This document shows, piece by piece, positions 1 to 7,267 of a stretch of DNA of 19,752 nucleotides. The position numbers and the translations under genes are program-made. The notes under the pieces were generated by a model that searched no databases, was not told where the DNA came from, and was given only the letters and a program-made list of their open reading frames with translations. Location of the stretch: positions 1-19,752 of the forward strand of contig JAIVFU010000115.1 in the NCBI GenBank assembly GCA_020829485.1, written 5' to 3'. Numbering within the stretch: the first letter of the stretch is position 1; each line of letters begins with the position of its first letter. The stretch is from Nostoc sp. CHAB 5834 (lineage in GTDB: Bacteria > Cyanobacteriota > Cyanobacteriia > Cyanobacteriales > Nostocaceae).

Positions 1-1678
1 GGTCTGACTTGAGGCAAGCAGCGTCCCCCTTGCCGGCGCCCCATTGAACACAGTGCCTTGTCTCTTTCTTGCACTCGAAGGTATCGCGTTGAGAAGAAAC
101 CAATCCACCTTGCCCGGTGTATGTTTGAGGTGTGCTGCTGACCAACCGGCATATGCTGGTGTCAATGGCCGAGCAATCGTCCTCTCTATCCGCGGTAACA
201 GGGTCGCTGATATTGGGGGAAGGGACCGCATAACAAGTCTGGCCAATCTGCGGCTGCAGGCAGAGGCCGCAACCGGGCTTGTCCGCATAGAGGAGTTGAA
301 GTGTCCCGGTAGTCGAGTTGTTCCACTCATCGATATACGAGCCCGTGCACTCATTTGAAGGAAGGGTTCTTCCGTACCAAGTGCCTGCGCACTGCAGCGT
401 CTTTGTTTCGCTACCTGCGCGCACGTCACAGGTCCCTCCAACCTTGGAGGGTGTTTCGGTGACGCCGCGAACAACAGGATTGCTTACATCAGCGTTGTAT
501 TCAATACGCTTGTCTGCCGCACAGATTTCTTCGGTTACTTCTTTGCCATTGACCAATTTCTTGATGGTCGTTTTGACAGCACAAGTTTCAGTGACAGAGC
601 CAATCCGAGTCATGCCCGACGTCTGAGCTGGAGTACAGCTATTTGAGCTCGTGCCGTATTCGGGCTTGTAGTACTCAATGATTTCGCAGTCTTGTGTACG
701 GGTGTATTCGAGCTGGGAGATGCGCTGAGTAAGGGGGAAGGTTCGAACGCAGGAGCGGTTGTAGGTTTGGATGTCTACAGCCTCACGGAGACACTCACGC
801 GTGGCGCCAGAGCACTCGCCCGTCTCAGTTGGGCCTTGAACGGTCACTTGCTTGCTGCCATCACAAGTCATGTACTTGCCGTCAGCGCTTAGAACACGGT
901 TGGCTTCAGCGCAGTCGGCCAAGGGCTGCCCTATTTCACGCATTTTCCCGGCGTAGTCATCTTCGACAACAACTTTCTTCAACCCAGACAGGACATTCGA
1001 CTGAGAAGCTGCTTGAGCGACATCGCCCTTCAGGGATTCGTCGTTACCGCCAAAGGAATACGAGCCCATGAACGAGACTAGGCACTTGTTCTGAACATTG
1101 CAACCAACGCCGACCGACAAGCCGCTGAGGTTTGAATATGCTCCGACCGTCACCCGTACAGGCGACGAGTAATCGGAGGCTTGGGCGCACAGTCCTCCTT
1201 TTGCTGATTCACCGCAGACCGACACTTGAATGGCGGACACCTGGCCGCCTGAGTTTTTTTCGCAAACCCCTAGCTTGAGGACCAGCCCTCCCGCCGCTAC
1301 GGACCCGGGAATCGCATTGCTACCAACGCACGAAACGTCGAGCGATTGATTGACACGTACTTTCGCTAGCCCCGTGCGACCAGAGTGGGCCGGGTTAGCT
1401 ACCTGCTCTACTCCCGTAGTTCCGGTAATCTTTTGGAAGGTGTTGAGTGAGTCCTTCATCGCAGAAGGACCGTTGTCACGCATGATGGGCTTACCCGTCA
1501 TATCAAGCTTGGGGTCTCCATTGGCGTCAAACTCGATGAATTGCTGACTAGCAATACCGGCCCCTTGAGCACCCGCGGCTTTTGCTTGTTCAACCAAACG
1601 CATGTCAATGCCTGAGTCTGACTGTGCAAAGGCGTTTGCACACACGGCGAAGAGCAGGCTAAGTAGTCTTTTTTTCAT
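1..1678 (-). CDS. traN: TraN, F-type mating-pair stabilisation protein (C-terminus cut by window edge)
   Basis: The reading frame is open on the minus strand from an ATG at 1678 to the window edge, giving about 559 residues with no stop, so the C-terminus is missing. It begins with a typical signal peptide (MKKRLLSLLFAVCANAFA, then QSD) and is very rich in cysteine, especially in the second half, as TraN proteins are. A stretch with regularly spaced Cys around residues 290-345 (CSGATREC, then RSC, then QDCE) resembles the TraN core. TraN is known as a large outer-membrane protein that contacts the recipient cell and stabilises mating pairs. The gene follows trbC, its usual place in F-type clusters. 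The start has only a weak ribosome site. Unlike the tight overlaps upstream, it lies about 150 bp from trbC behind a terminator, so it may have its own promoter. Confidence 0.85.
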   Translation of the reverse strand, partial: MKKRLLSLLFAVCANAFAQSDSGIDMRLVEQAKAAGAQGAGIASQQFIEFDANGDPKLDMTGKPIMRDNGPSAMKDSLNTFQKITGTTGVEQVANPAHSGRTGLAKVRVNQSLDVSCVGSNAIPGSVAAGGLVLKLGVCEKNSGGQVSAIQVSVCGESAKGGLCAQASDYSSPVRVTVGAYSNLSGLSVGVGCNVQNKCLVSFMGSYSFGGNDESLKGDVAQAASQSNVLSGLKKVVVEDDYAGKMREIGQPLADCAEANRVLSADGKYMTCDGSKQVTVQGPTETGECSGATRECLREAVDIQTYNRSCVRTFPLTQRISQLEYTRTQDCEIIEYYKPEYGTSSNSCTPAQTSGMTRIGSVTETCAVKTTIKKLVNGKEVTEEICAADKRIEYNADVSNPVVRGVTETPSKVGGTCDVRAGSETKTLQCAGTWYGRTLPSNECTGSYIDEWNNSTTGTLQLLYADKPGCGLCLQPQIGQTCYAVPSPNISDPVTADREDDCSAIDTSICRLVSSTPQTYTGQGGLVSSQRDTFECKKETRHCVQWGAGKGDAACLKSD

Positions 1679-1703
1679 TGGAGGCTCACTGATAATCCAA
1701 TGT

Positions 1704-1732
1704 GTAGGAACCTCTTTCCTAAATAGGACTAC
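1704..1732 (-). promoter_or_regulatory. Mutually exclusive hairpins in the traN leader
   Basis: Just upstream of traN, AGGAA (1706-1710) can pair with TTCCT (1716-1720), or TCCT (1717-1720) with AGGA (1725-1728). GTAG (1704-1707) and CTAC (1729-1732) can close the whole. The arms share bases, so the two inner hairpins exclude each other. This could be a leader control element or an operator. No regulator is identified and the arms are short. Confidence 0.3.
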
Positions 1733-1748
1733 CTTTGGAGCCCCAATG

Positions 1749-1774
1749 AAAAACACCCTCGTTTAGGAGGGTGT
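1749..1774 (-). terminator. Intrinsic terminator between trbC and traN
   Basis: Read leftward, ACACCCTC and GAGGGTGT form a perfect 8-bp stem around a 6-nt loop and are followed by five T. It sits 54 bp after the trbC stop and 70 bp before the traN start. Transcription from the transfer operon should partly or fully stop here. Confidence 0.75.
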
Positions 1775-1827
1775 GGCTGGCGGTGAACCGGTGGGGAAAT
1801 CCTTCCGGCCCTGCGCAATTCCAGCGC

Positions 1828-2802
1828 TTACTTTTGAGGACTTCCCGCTGCGGGCGTCAACACCGCTTTGGCAGCGTCTTGCGCTGCTTGGATTTGGCTC
1901 GGGGACAGTGCGTCATCCCATTTGGCTGAGAACGCTTTCTGCTCTTTACCTGGCGCTGACTGTCCAGACCAACCGCGAGCCAAAGCAGCTGCGTGTGGCT
2001 TTGCTTGCTGCGCACCGTCGTCAATGAACGCATTCAGGGCATAGTTCGAGGTCACCGACCCGCTAATTTTCCAGTACTTGCTTTCATCCAAGGGCGGGCA
2101 TTGGTCGTATGAGGCGTCCACGTCCCCTACCTTTACGGGCACTTCCAAGATGCCACGACACTGCATGTCTGCCTTCACCGTCGTGAATGCAATCGTTGGG
2201 ACGGTCTTGACGGCATACGCATCGAACAGTCGCGGGTCAATCGAAATGCTTGCTGCGGCGCCCTTCCCGTACACCAGCTGCTGTAGGTCTTTGGTAAGGA
2301 ACTCACCCAACGGACGCCCGGGTGGGACGCCCTTGAACACCAGGGTACCGCCACTCCACATAGCTTCTACGGCATAAGAACGGAGCATCTCCAGAGGCAT
2401 GGACCACGACACAAAGTAGTAGAGCCCCGTCTCACCTTCTGGGTCGATGCCCAGAAACTCCAACACCTTCGCCCGGTCTTCAGCCATGGCGGCATCCGCG
2501 ATGGAGTCGACCTTGCGCTTGGTTTCGCTGGCGAACTCCTCCATTTCTGGCGTCCGCTGCGTCTCGTACGCATTCAGGATGTCCCGAACCATAGAGATGC
2601 CGGCCTCTTTGGCTTCTTTCAACTTTGCGGGGTCCACCCCGCTAAGCCCGCCGAGGGGAATGTGGGAGGGCAGCACGATGTCGTCTGCGGTTACCTCCTT
2701 CACTTCCTTAAGAGGGGTTACCGCCTGAGCGGAAACTGTGCCAGCCAGCAACAGGGCGGCGATTGCGACAGCCCCCTTCAGGGAATTGGTTTCAAGCAGC
2801 AT
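1828..2802 (-). CDS. trbC: TrbC, F-type periplasmic conjugation protein
   Basis: About 324 residues with an N-terminal signal peptide (hydrophobic GAVAIAALLLAGTVSA, cleavage near AQA). The middle has the F-type TrbC core: YYFVSWSMPLEML, then GGTLVFKGVPPGRPLGEF, then ISIDPRLFDAYAVKTVPTIAF. This resembles a thioredoxin-like fold without a CxxC. Family members are periplasmic and needed for F-pilus assembly. It is longer than F TrbC (about 210 residues), with an extra N-terminal helical part and an Ala/Lys/Gln-rich tail. I chose the ATG at 2802 over a TTG at 2817 because AAGGA lies just upstream of the ATG. It overlaps the end of traU by 25 bp, which suggests translational coupling. Confidence 0.85.
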   Translation of the reverse strand: MLLETNSLKGAVAIAALLLAGTVSAQAVTPLKEVKEVTADDIVLPSHIPLGGLSGVDPAKLKEAKEAGISMVRDILNAYETQRTPEMEEFASETKRKVDSIADAAMAEDRAKVLEFLGIDPEGETGLYYFVSWSMPLEMLRSYAVEAMWSGGTLVFKGVPPGRPLGEFLTKDLQQLVYGKGAAASISIDPRLFDAYAVKTVPTIAFTTVKADMQCRGILEVPVKVGDVDASYDQCPPLDESKYWKISGSVTSNYALNAFIDDGAQQAKPHAAALARGWSGQSAPGKEQKAFSAKWDDALSPSQIQAAQDAAKAVLTPAAGSPQK

Positions 2803-3797
2803 TGTTGTCCTTGCCAAATCAGGTTGATGGTGTGTTCTTGCGTAGGTACGTTGGTTATGGGTGGGAACTGGAAGAACTTCCCATTGCTACCGGTACCAAC
2901 CGCCCTACCCTTGCGACGAATCGGACCAACTTGGTTGTATCGATACATGCTCTTGACCCAAATGGGGTTCGGGTGGGAGAAGCAGATTGCTGTTGGCCCA
3001 ATGGTTTGCCATTGCAGACCCAGCCGGTGGTTCCGCGCGATGAATTTCGCCTGAATCTGGTTGTTCATCGTGAAAGGGTCCCCGGAGTGATTCGAGTTAC
3101 CGGTCAACGGGTACACGTTGCCCCAGGCGCCAGCACACCAAAACAAGGCATCCAAAGGCCAATCAAGAGAGGATGCAACGGCATCTACAGCGCAGGCCGC
3201 AGACGCCACCGGGTTTGCGAACAAAGCAGACTCTGGTGAAAAAACAGCTCCCCACAAGTCATCCTGGAAGAAGTAGTCTGGCTCCGTAACGTAGAGCAAA
3301 TTGAAGCCACTCGGGTTGTGGCACATGACGTCCTTCATGATTTCAAGCATCCCGAATACTGGGTACTGGTAGAAGTGAATCTGCATCCGGTTTGTAGACC
3401 GCCCACGGGTAGCGTGGTTAATCACCTGCTCAGAATGGAGCATTGAGTACATGGGCAGGACATTGATACCCCCTAGGCTGCTCAAGCAGCCGGGACGGCG
3501 TTCCACCTCTGAGATGTAGAGGGGCTGCCAGAACGTCACACCGATACCTACCATCGGAAATCCGAAAATTGTCGGGCACACGCAGATGGGAGGCATTGCC
3601 AACATCAGCGGCGAGGTGGAGTTTGACCCGTTGGTGATTCGAACACCGCCGATTGAAATTGGAAAGATGGTGTTCCAGTCGGTGTCCGTTAGAGGGTTGT
3701 ACAGCTGTCCCGTACAAATGGCCGGAACGACCGCCTGAGAGGAAAAGGACGCCAGCACCAGGGCGGCAGCTACGAGGAATTTTTTGAAGATATTCAT
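2778..3797 (-). CDS. traU: TraU, F-type conjugative transfer protein
   Basis: The product is 339 residues, close to the usual TraU length (about 330). It has a signal peptide (MNIFKKFLVAAALVLASFSSQA) and family landmarks: CTGQLYNPLTDTDW near the mature N-terminus, PPICVCP, FWQPLYISEVERRPGC, and paired cysteines in the C-terminal half. TraU is a periplasmic protein with many disulfides, required for F-type DNA transfer and pilus assembly. Its ATG overlaps the traW stop in an ATGA, and its 3' end overlaps trbC, so traW-traU-trbC are one transcript in the canonical order. Nothing suggests inactivation. Confidence 0.92.
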   Translation of the reverse strand: MNIFKKFLVAAALVLASFSSQAVVPAICTGQLYNPLTDTDWNTIFPISIGGVRITNGSNSTSPLMLAMPPICVCPTIFGFPMVGIGVTFWQPLYISEVERRPGCLSSLGGINVLPMYSMLHSEQVINHATRGRSTNRMQIHFYQYPVFGMLEIMKDVMCHNPSGFNLLYVTEPDYFFQDDLWGAVFSPESALFANPVASAACAVDAVASSLDWPLDALFWCAGAWGNVYPLTGNSNHSGDPFTMNNQIQAKFIARNHRLGLQWQTIGPTAICFSHPNPIWVKSMYRYNQVGPIRRKGRAVGTGSNGKFFQFPPITNVPTQEHTINLIWQGQQCCLKPIP

Positions 3798-4522
3798 TGT
3801 TTACCCAGATTTCTTATCCGCTCAGCGTTATTGGCCAACTCAGGCCAGGAGCGAAGCACTTCATCTGCAGTAAAGGGAGCCGCGTAGCTAGAAACGCCGA
3901 TATACAAAGAATACTGTCCGTCCCCCGGGTACACCAGCGTCGGCAAGTACTGGACCTTGAACCTGCTGATAACCCCGTCATTGGCGTGAAAGACAGGGCG
4001 GCCCAGGGCTTCCATGTCTTCCTTCAGGTCGCCTGAACCGGCTTCCATGGGAACCAGAAAGTCAGGTGCTTTAGCAAGAGCTGCTTTGGCCAATGCAAGC
4101 TGGTCAGGGTCCGAGCCGTCGAAGAGAAATACCGCTGTAACCGGGCGGTACTTCTCCAAGGGATTTACCTTCGTACCCTTTGGTGTCATCACCACCCATT
4201 TGTACGAGCCGTCCGACTGCTTTACCGGGGCCTGAATGTCCGAATTTATTTCGATGGATGGGTCAACCCAGACAGTTCTTGACTTGCTGACTGTGGGAAG
4301 CTGTCGCTTAGGCAGCCGTTCGAGAACAGTCTCGGCACTCTTTTTTAGTTCCGCTTGAGCCTCAGACCAGTTTGCCTTAGCGGCAGACTCAACCATGAGC
4401 TGACGCATATCAATCTCTAGAATCGGCCAAACTACGCCTTGGACCCCAAGGTCCTTGGCGTAGGCAGATGCGCATGCAGTCAGCGCTAACACTATGCTGA
4501 ATGCAGCATTTTTGAAGCTCAT
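3794..4522 (-). CDS. traW: TraW, F-type pilus assembly protein
   Basis: The product is 242 residues, a little longer than F TraW (about 210). A signal peptide ends near SAYA. The mature start, KDLGVQGVVWPILEIDM, matches the TraW opening, and the C-terminal half has WVDPSIEI, GTKVNPLEKY and FLFDGSDPDQL, which are family-like. TraW works in the periplasm with TrbC and TraU in pilus assembly and transfer. The TGA overlaps the traU ATG (ATGA). The start at 4522 has a G-rich upstream stretch but no perfect ribosome site. A trbI gene, often upstream of traW in F, is not here; the sigma-like gene takes that position. Confidence 0.9.
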   Translation of the reverse strand: MSFKNAAFSIVLALTACASAYAKDLGVQGVVWPILEIDMRQLMVESAAKANWSEAQAELKKSAETVLERLPKRQLPTVSKSRTVWVDPSIEINSDIQAPVKQSDGSYKWVVMTPKGTKVNPLEKYRPVTAVFLFDGSDPDQLALAKAALAKAPDFLVPMEAGSGDLKEDMEALGRPVFHANDGVISRFKVQYLPTLVYPGDGQYSLYIGVSSYAAPFTADEVLRSWPELANNAERIRNLGKQ

Positions 4523-4557
4523 TACCCCGCCCTTTTTTTGGTTGTCTTGTGGGTTGC

Positions 4558-5295
4558 CTAGTCGAACGCAGTTGCCAACATAGAAGCGGCCACCGCAATT
4601 TCGCGAGTCATGACGCCCTTTTTGATTTGGTGTTCCTCCATTAGCTCTTCGTACGTCGCCCCCTCAATGAACGAGTGCATGATTTCGTACTGGCGCGGAG
4701 TCATCATGTCTTTTCGTGATTCGAGCAGCTGCAAGCGTTCTCGTAATTGAGCCTCCTCCGAATTCTCGGGGTCCACGGCTTCTTCTTCAGGATTTACACC
4801 TGCGGCTACAGAAGCATCGATGCCGGACATTCCGGCTGGAGCAGCACTTTCGTTATCTCCAGTCAGGAACCATGCTTCCATTTCGGCCCAGTCCAAAGCT
4901 GCAGACAGCACGCCGGGGTTCACGTAGCTTGAACCGTCCTTACGACGGCGGAATGCGGAACCAGGCAGGCGGACAGGAGCACCCAACTCTCGGCGCGTAC
5001 GTAGAGCCACGTGCCCAGCTACCCTGTGAGCGTATGCGGCGATTTGGCCCGGTTTGTAGGTCTCGATGTCTGGAATTTGAGTGGACCAATACAGTCGAAT
5101 GTCCTGTGCTGCCTCTTCACGCAGGCCCTCGGGAACCCCCTTTTCAGAGCAAGCGATATCGATTATCTTGCGGTCAACAGGAGGCTGACAAAGCCGCAGG
5201 TAGTCGAAAAGATTCATCCCCGGTGTCACATCCTTCGGAGGAACCAGCTGCTTGCGTTCACGGGGTTTTGCGTTGGTTTGGGCGTTGAGGGTCAT
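4558..5295 (-). CDS. Sigma-70-like (ECF-like) DNA-binding protein in the transfer operon
   Basis: This 245-residue protein has two blocks that resemble a sigma factor. Residues about 55-105 read like region 2: REEAAQDIRLYW, then PGQIAAYAHRVAGHVALRTRRELG, comparable to the family pattern E-D-x2-Q-(D/E)-x3-R-L-W followed by a helix of the A-x5-R-x-A type. Residues about 185-245 read like region 4: an L-rich helix, MTPRQYEIMHSFIEGATYEELMEEH, then a possible recognition helix. An acidic Ala/Gly-rich linker joins them. No anti-sigma gene is visible. It lies 30 bp after the rusA-like gene and 35 bp before traW, in the same operon. Function is inferred from pattern only; it might be a non-sigma helix-turn-helix regulator. 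The start has a weak ribosome site. Confidence 0.5.
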   Translation of the reverse strand: MTLNAQTNAKPRERKQLVPPKDVTPGMNLFDYLRLCQPPVDRKIIDIACSEKGVPEGLREEAAQDIRLYWSTQIPDIETYKPGQIAAYAHRVAGHVALRTRRELGAPVRLPGSAFRRRKDGSSYVNPGVLSAALDWAEMEAWFLTGDNESAAPAGMSGIDASVAAGVNPEEEAVDPENSEEAQLRERLQLLESRKDMMTPRQYEIMHSFIEGATYEELMEEHQIKKGVMTREIAVAASMLATAFD

Positions 5296-5325
5296 TGAAA
5301 GTGCCGCGAAATTTGACGAAGGCTT

Positions 5326-5763
5326 TTAGGCTACGCTTGGGAGGTTGTAAATTTTGATGACTGTGCGACCCTGCTTCGCGTCGGCCGGAAGCTGGGTAAC
5401 AAGTGGCGGGATAGGCATTACTTTGAGGTTGTCGTCTTCGATTAGTCCTAGCCCACTAGGGTTTTTAGAGGTTGGTCGTACTAAACAATCAAGAACTGGC
5501 TTTAAGCCACCGTAAGCGTTATCCCAGTCCAAGCCTTGACCGGAGCAATACCGTTCAACACAAAGGAAGGGCCGGGGGAGCGGCGGTCTGCGGGGCCCTC
5601 GAATGCTGGACGCCACCACGAGCTGCCAACCTTCCCGCAGGGATTTGTATTCCCTGAAATGCATTGACCGAATGGTGTTGTTGCTTGGGGTCTCCAGAGG
5701 AAGCATCAGCGTGTAGCAAAGCTCACCCTCCTCAATCGCCTTGAGCCAGTCCCCGAGCGACAT
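5326..5763 (-). CDS. RusA-like Holliday-junction resolvase / endodeoxyribonuclease
   Basis: The product is 145 residues. It has the RusA plan: an N-terminal strand ending in PLETPSNNTIRS, an aromatic helix region (FREYKSLREGW), then the acidic metal-binding segment LDWDNAYGGLKPVLDCLV followed by GLGLIEDDNLKVMPIP. This matches the family signature D-x-D-N-x2-K-x-x-x-D-x-L, then G-x-I-x-D-D. RusA enzymes are small dimeric nucleases that cut four-way DNA junctions. On a plasmid it could resolve recombination or replication intermediates. The ATG overlaps the stop of the preceding gene by one base (TGATG), so translation is probably coupled. The assignment rests on motif and length. Confidence 0.65.
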   Translation of the reverse strand: MSLGDWLKAIEEGELCYTLMLPLETPSNNTIRSMHFREYKSLREGWQLVVASSIRGPRRPPLPRPFLCVERYCSGQGLDWDNAYGGLKPVLDCLVRPTSKNPSGLGLIEDDNLKVMPIPPLVTQLPADAKQGRTVIKIYNLPSVA

Positions 5764-5996
5764 CAGCCTCCCGACTTGGGCGCTCGCTCTGTCAGGTACT
5801 TCTGGAAGCCCTTATCAGAGTTCATAAAATCTCGGAGCATCTCGTCCACCAGTTGGCTTCGCTCGATGGGCTCTCCGTACTGCTTCTCGTACATCTCCTT
5901 GTAGATGTCGATGTTTTGGCTGGTGGAGCTTTTCACGCTCACAGCAAGACGGACAGCAGTGTCGGCCTTGCTCAGTTTTCGTAGCTTAATGGTCAT
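5763..5996 (-). CDS. DUF2274-like small protein, first gene of the transfer operon
   Basis: This is a 77-residue basic protein. The middle, IDIYKEMYEKQYGEPIERSQLVDEMLRDFM, then SDKGF, resembles the DUF2274 family, which is typically found beside trb/tra conjugation genes. Family function is not established. The helix pair looks ribbon-helix-helix-like, so a DNA-binding role is possible but not shown. The ATG lies about 30 bp downstream of the predicted transcription start from the promoter at 6034-6062, making it the first gene of the operon. The stop overlaps the rusA-like start. Confidence 0.55.
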   Translation of the reverse strand: MTIKLRKLSKADTAVRLAVSVKSSTSQNIDIYKEMYEKQYGEPIERSQLVDEMLRDFMNSDKGFQKYLTERAPKSGG

Positions 5997-6004
5997 GTTG
6001 GCTG

Positions 6005-6022
6005 GATAAGTTTAGATTTATC
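6005..6022. promoter_or_regulatory. Imperfect 18-bp palindrome, possible operator for the transfer operon
   Basis: GATAAGTTTAGATTTATC is an 18-bp imperfect palindrome with 7 of 9 base pairs. It lies between the predicted -10 box and the first ATG of the transfer operon, where a repressor site would act. The DUF2274-like or sigma-like protein could be its regulator, but nothing links them directly. Confidence 0.35.
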
Positions 6023-6033
6023 GGTTGAGACGA

Positions 6034-6062
6034 ATTTTATCAACAAAAGTTCCCTCTGTCAA
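6034..6062 (-). promoter_or_regulatory. Near-consensus sigma-70 promoter of the transfer operon
   Basis: Read leftward, TTGACA (6062-6057), a 17-bp spacer and TAAAAT (6039-6034) match the -35 and -10 consensus almost perfectly. The start point would be near 6027, about 30 bp before the first ATG at 5996. It would drive the DUF2274-like gene through trbC. Confidence 0.75.
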
Positions 6063-6103
6063 TTTTTGTATTCTGTCTGTATCTATATAGCCAATTTTAG
6101 ATG

Positions 6104-6130
6104 AAAAAAGACCACCAGTGGATGGTGGTC
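6104..6130 (-). terminator. Intrinsic terminator of the ssb gene
   Basis: Read leftward, GACCACCA and TGGTGGTC make an 8-bp stem with a 5-nt loop, followed by six T. It lies about 40 bp after the ssb-like stop and before the transfer promoter, so the two units are insulated. Confidence 0.85.
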
Positions 6131-6166
6131 TCGAATAAGAGTGATAGCCAGCAGTTTTAGGACTGG

Positions 6167-6499
6167 TTAACCATGGTGCTCCTCCTGACCGGTCTCAGCA
6201 CGGGTGCGCTTCGGAACGACTTCGCAACCGAACCCCATGAGGTTCAAGGAAGCCATCATTTGGTCCTTTTGTGGTCCGCCCATGTAGGCCTGAGCTTCGA
6301 CACGGCCGGTCACCTTAACAAAGTCACCTTTGTTGAGCAGGTCGGCGTCCAGCTCGCTGATGAAGAGATTCAGGTTGTACCAAGTTGTTCGACGCTGCTC
6401 ACCCTCACCAGAGCTTTCTGCGAGACGGGTCGAGTAGAAGACGCCATTGCGACCGTTCACAGGACGCAGAGGTTGCGCGATATTGCCAAATACTTGCAT
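6167..6499 (-). CDS. ssb: Single-strand DNA-binding protein, short plasmid type
   Basis: The product is 110 residues from the ATG at 6499, preceded by AAGGA at good spacing. The longer frame back to 6577 would start at a TTG and lacks this site. An OB-fold SSB pattern is visible: MQVFGNIAQPL at the start, FYSTRLAE, WYNLNLFISELDADLL, GDFVKVTGRVEAQAYMG, and SLNLMGFGCEVV. SSB coats single-stranded DNA during replication or after conjugative entry. It is shorter than chromosomal SSB and lacks the acidic DDDIPF-type tip that recruits partner proteins, ending instead in EEHHG. It therefore may bind DNA without the usual protein contacts. It lies next to the origin and is monocistronic. Confidence 0.75.
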   Translation of the reverse strand: MQVFGNIAQPLRPVNGRNGVFYSTRLAESSGEGEQRRTTWYNLNLFISELDADLLNKGDFVKVTGRVEAQAYMGGPQKDQMMASLNLMGFGCEVVPKRTRAETGQEEHHG

Positions 6500-6519
6500 T
6501 GAAGTGTCCTTAAGTTCAA

Positions 6520-6584
6520 GGCCTATCCTTAGGCCCAAATACTGATGAAATATGTCTGCGGAAACCGCATAGCACAAGACATAT
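6520..6584. promoter_or_regulatory. Cluster of inverted repeats upstream of ssb
   Basis: Three dyads lie upstream of the ssb start. GGCCTA/TAGGCC is at 6520-6535. TGCGG-AAA-CCGCA is at 6557-6569. It is nested inside ATATGTC/GACATAT at 6550-6584. They could be operators or 5'-leader structures that control ssb. No clear promoter was picked out among them. Confidence 0.4.
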
Positions 6585-6748
6585 AGCTAACACTTCACAG
6601 GCCGTATCAGACACCTAAAATTCATCGGCAAGAGAAAACAGGGGCAGCCTCTGCTCAGAGACCAAGCGCCTTCCCTCTGGGAGTCCAAAGACGCCTGCAA
6701 ATTTGCAAGTCGATTATAGTAAGTAGACGGACCCCGAATTATTCAATG

Positions 6749-6776
6749 TTGACAGGGACTTACAGGTGTTTATACG
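6749..6776 (+). promoter_or_regulatory. Rightward promoter-like site abutting the first iteron
   Basis: TTGACA (6749-6754), a 16-bp spacer and TATACG (6771-6776) resemble a sigma-70 promoter. The first iteron starts 4 bp later, so initiator bound there would block it. No gene follows for nearly 500 bp, so it may make a primer or regulatory RNA in the origin. Confidence 0.4.
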
Positions 6777-6779
6777 CAC

Positions 6780-6982
6780 TCAAATAACATGTTCCGTCAT
6801 TCAAATAACATGAAACGTCATTCAAATAACATTCCGTTTCGGTTGTTTTGCTTAAATTTTCCTCAAAACAGACCCTTTCAGGAACTCAAACAACATGGCC
6901 ACGGATTCAAATAACATACCGCACTTTAAAATGAACTCAAATAACATTTGAAATTTAGTACGCCTAGGAACTCAAATAACAC
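6780..6982 (+). repeat. Seven iterons, consensus TCAAATAACAT
   Basis: Copies start at 6780, 6801, 6822, 6886 (TCAAACAACAT), 6907, 6937 and 6972 (ends in C). The first three are exactly 21 bp apart, as are the copies at 6886 and 6907, so those copies lie on one face of the helix. The 64-bp step from 6822 to 6886 is close to three such units. These are typical binding sites for an iteron-type initiator. Confidence 0.85.
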
Positions 6983-7267
6983 AAGCAAGTGGGTGCGCGC
7001 TAGGGTGTCTTCCTTGCCGAATTTAGGCTGTTGTATGACTCTACTTTTCTGTGGCAACTCTGGCGGTCAAGTTCTATACGGGGCATACACCTTGTGGTGT
7101 TTTTTAGGACACAACGATATGACCAGACTCAAACATACAAAACAGACCCCTTGGCACTTTGAAATGAGTCGCGCGGCTCAACTCAATGTCGCTCAAGCCC
7201 CGGAGCGAGCGATGGTAAAGTCCTTGAAGAGCTCTTCGACTTTGAACAAAATTGCGGCTATCCCCCC

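Larger units (their letters stand above)
6600..7267. other. Origin of replication region (oriV), no gene
   Basis: No convincing gene lies between ssb and the zincin gene. The stretch holds the iterons, a perfect palindrome TGCAAATTTGCA (6696-6707), a promoter-like site and AT-rich DNA between iteron groups (about 6830-6870). Taken with the TrfA-like initiator gene nearby, this is best read as the plasmid origin. I saw no perfect DnaA box. The open frame at 6948-7271 looks random. Confidence 0.7.

Noticed and set aside
1..1678. Rightward open frames at the left edge (for example 44-358, 318-626, 829-1071)
   Set aside because: All lie opposite traN and have no supporting features.
2815..2817. 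TTG start for trbC
   Set aside because: The ATG at 2802 has a good ribosome site at the right spacing; the TTG has none.
6780..6982. CRISPR array
   Set aside because: The repeats are only 11 bp, spacing is uneven, and the spacers are not like CRISPR spacers. They fit iterons.
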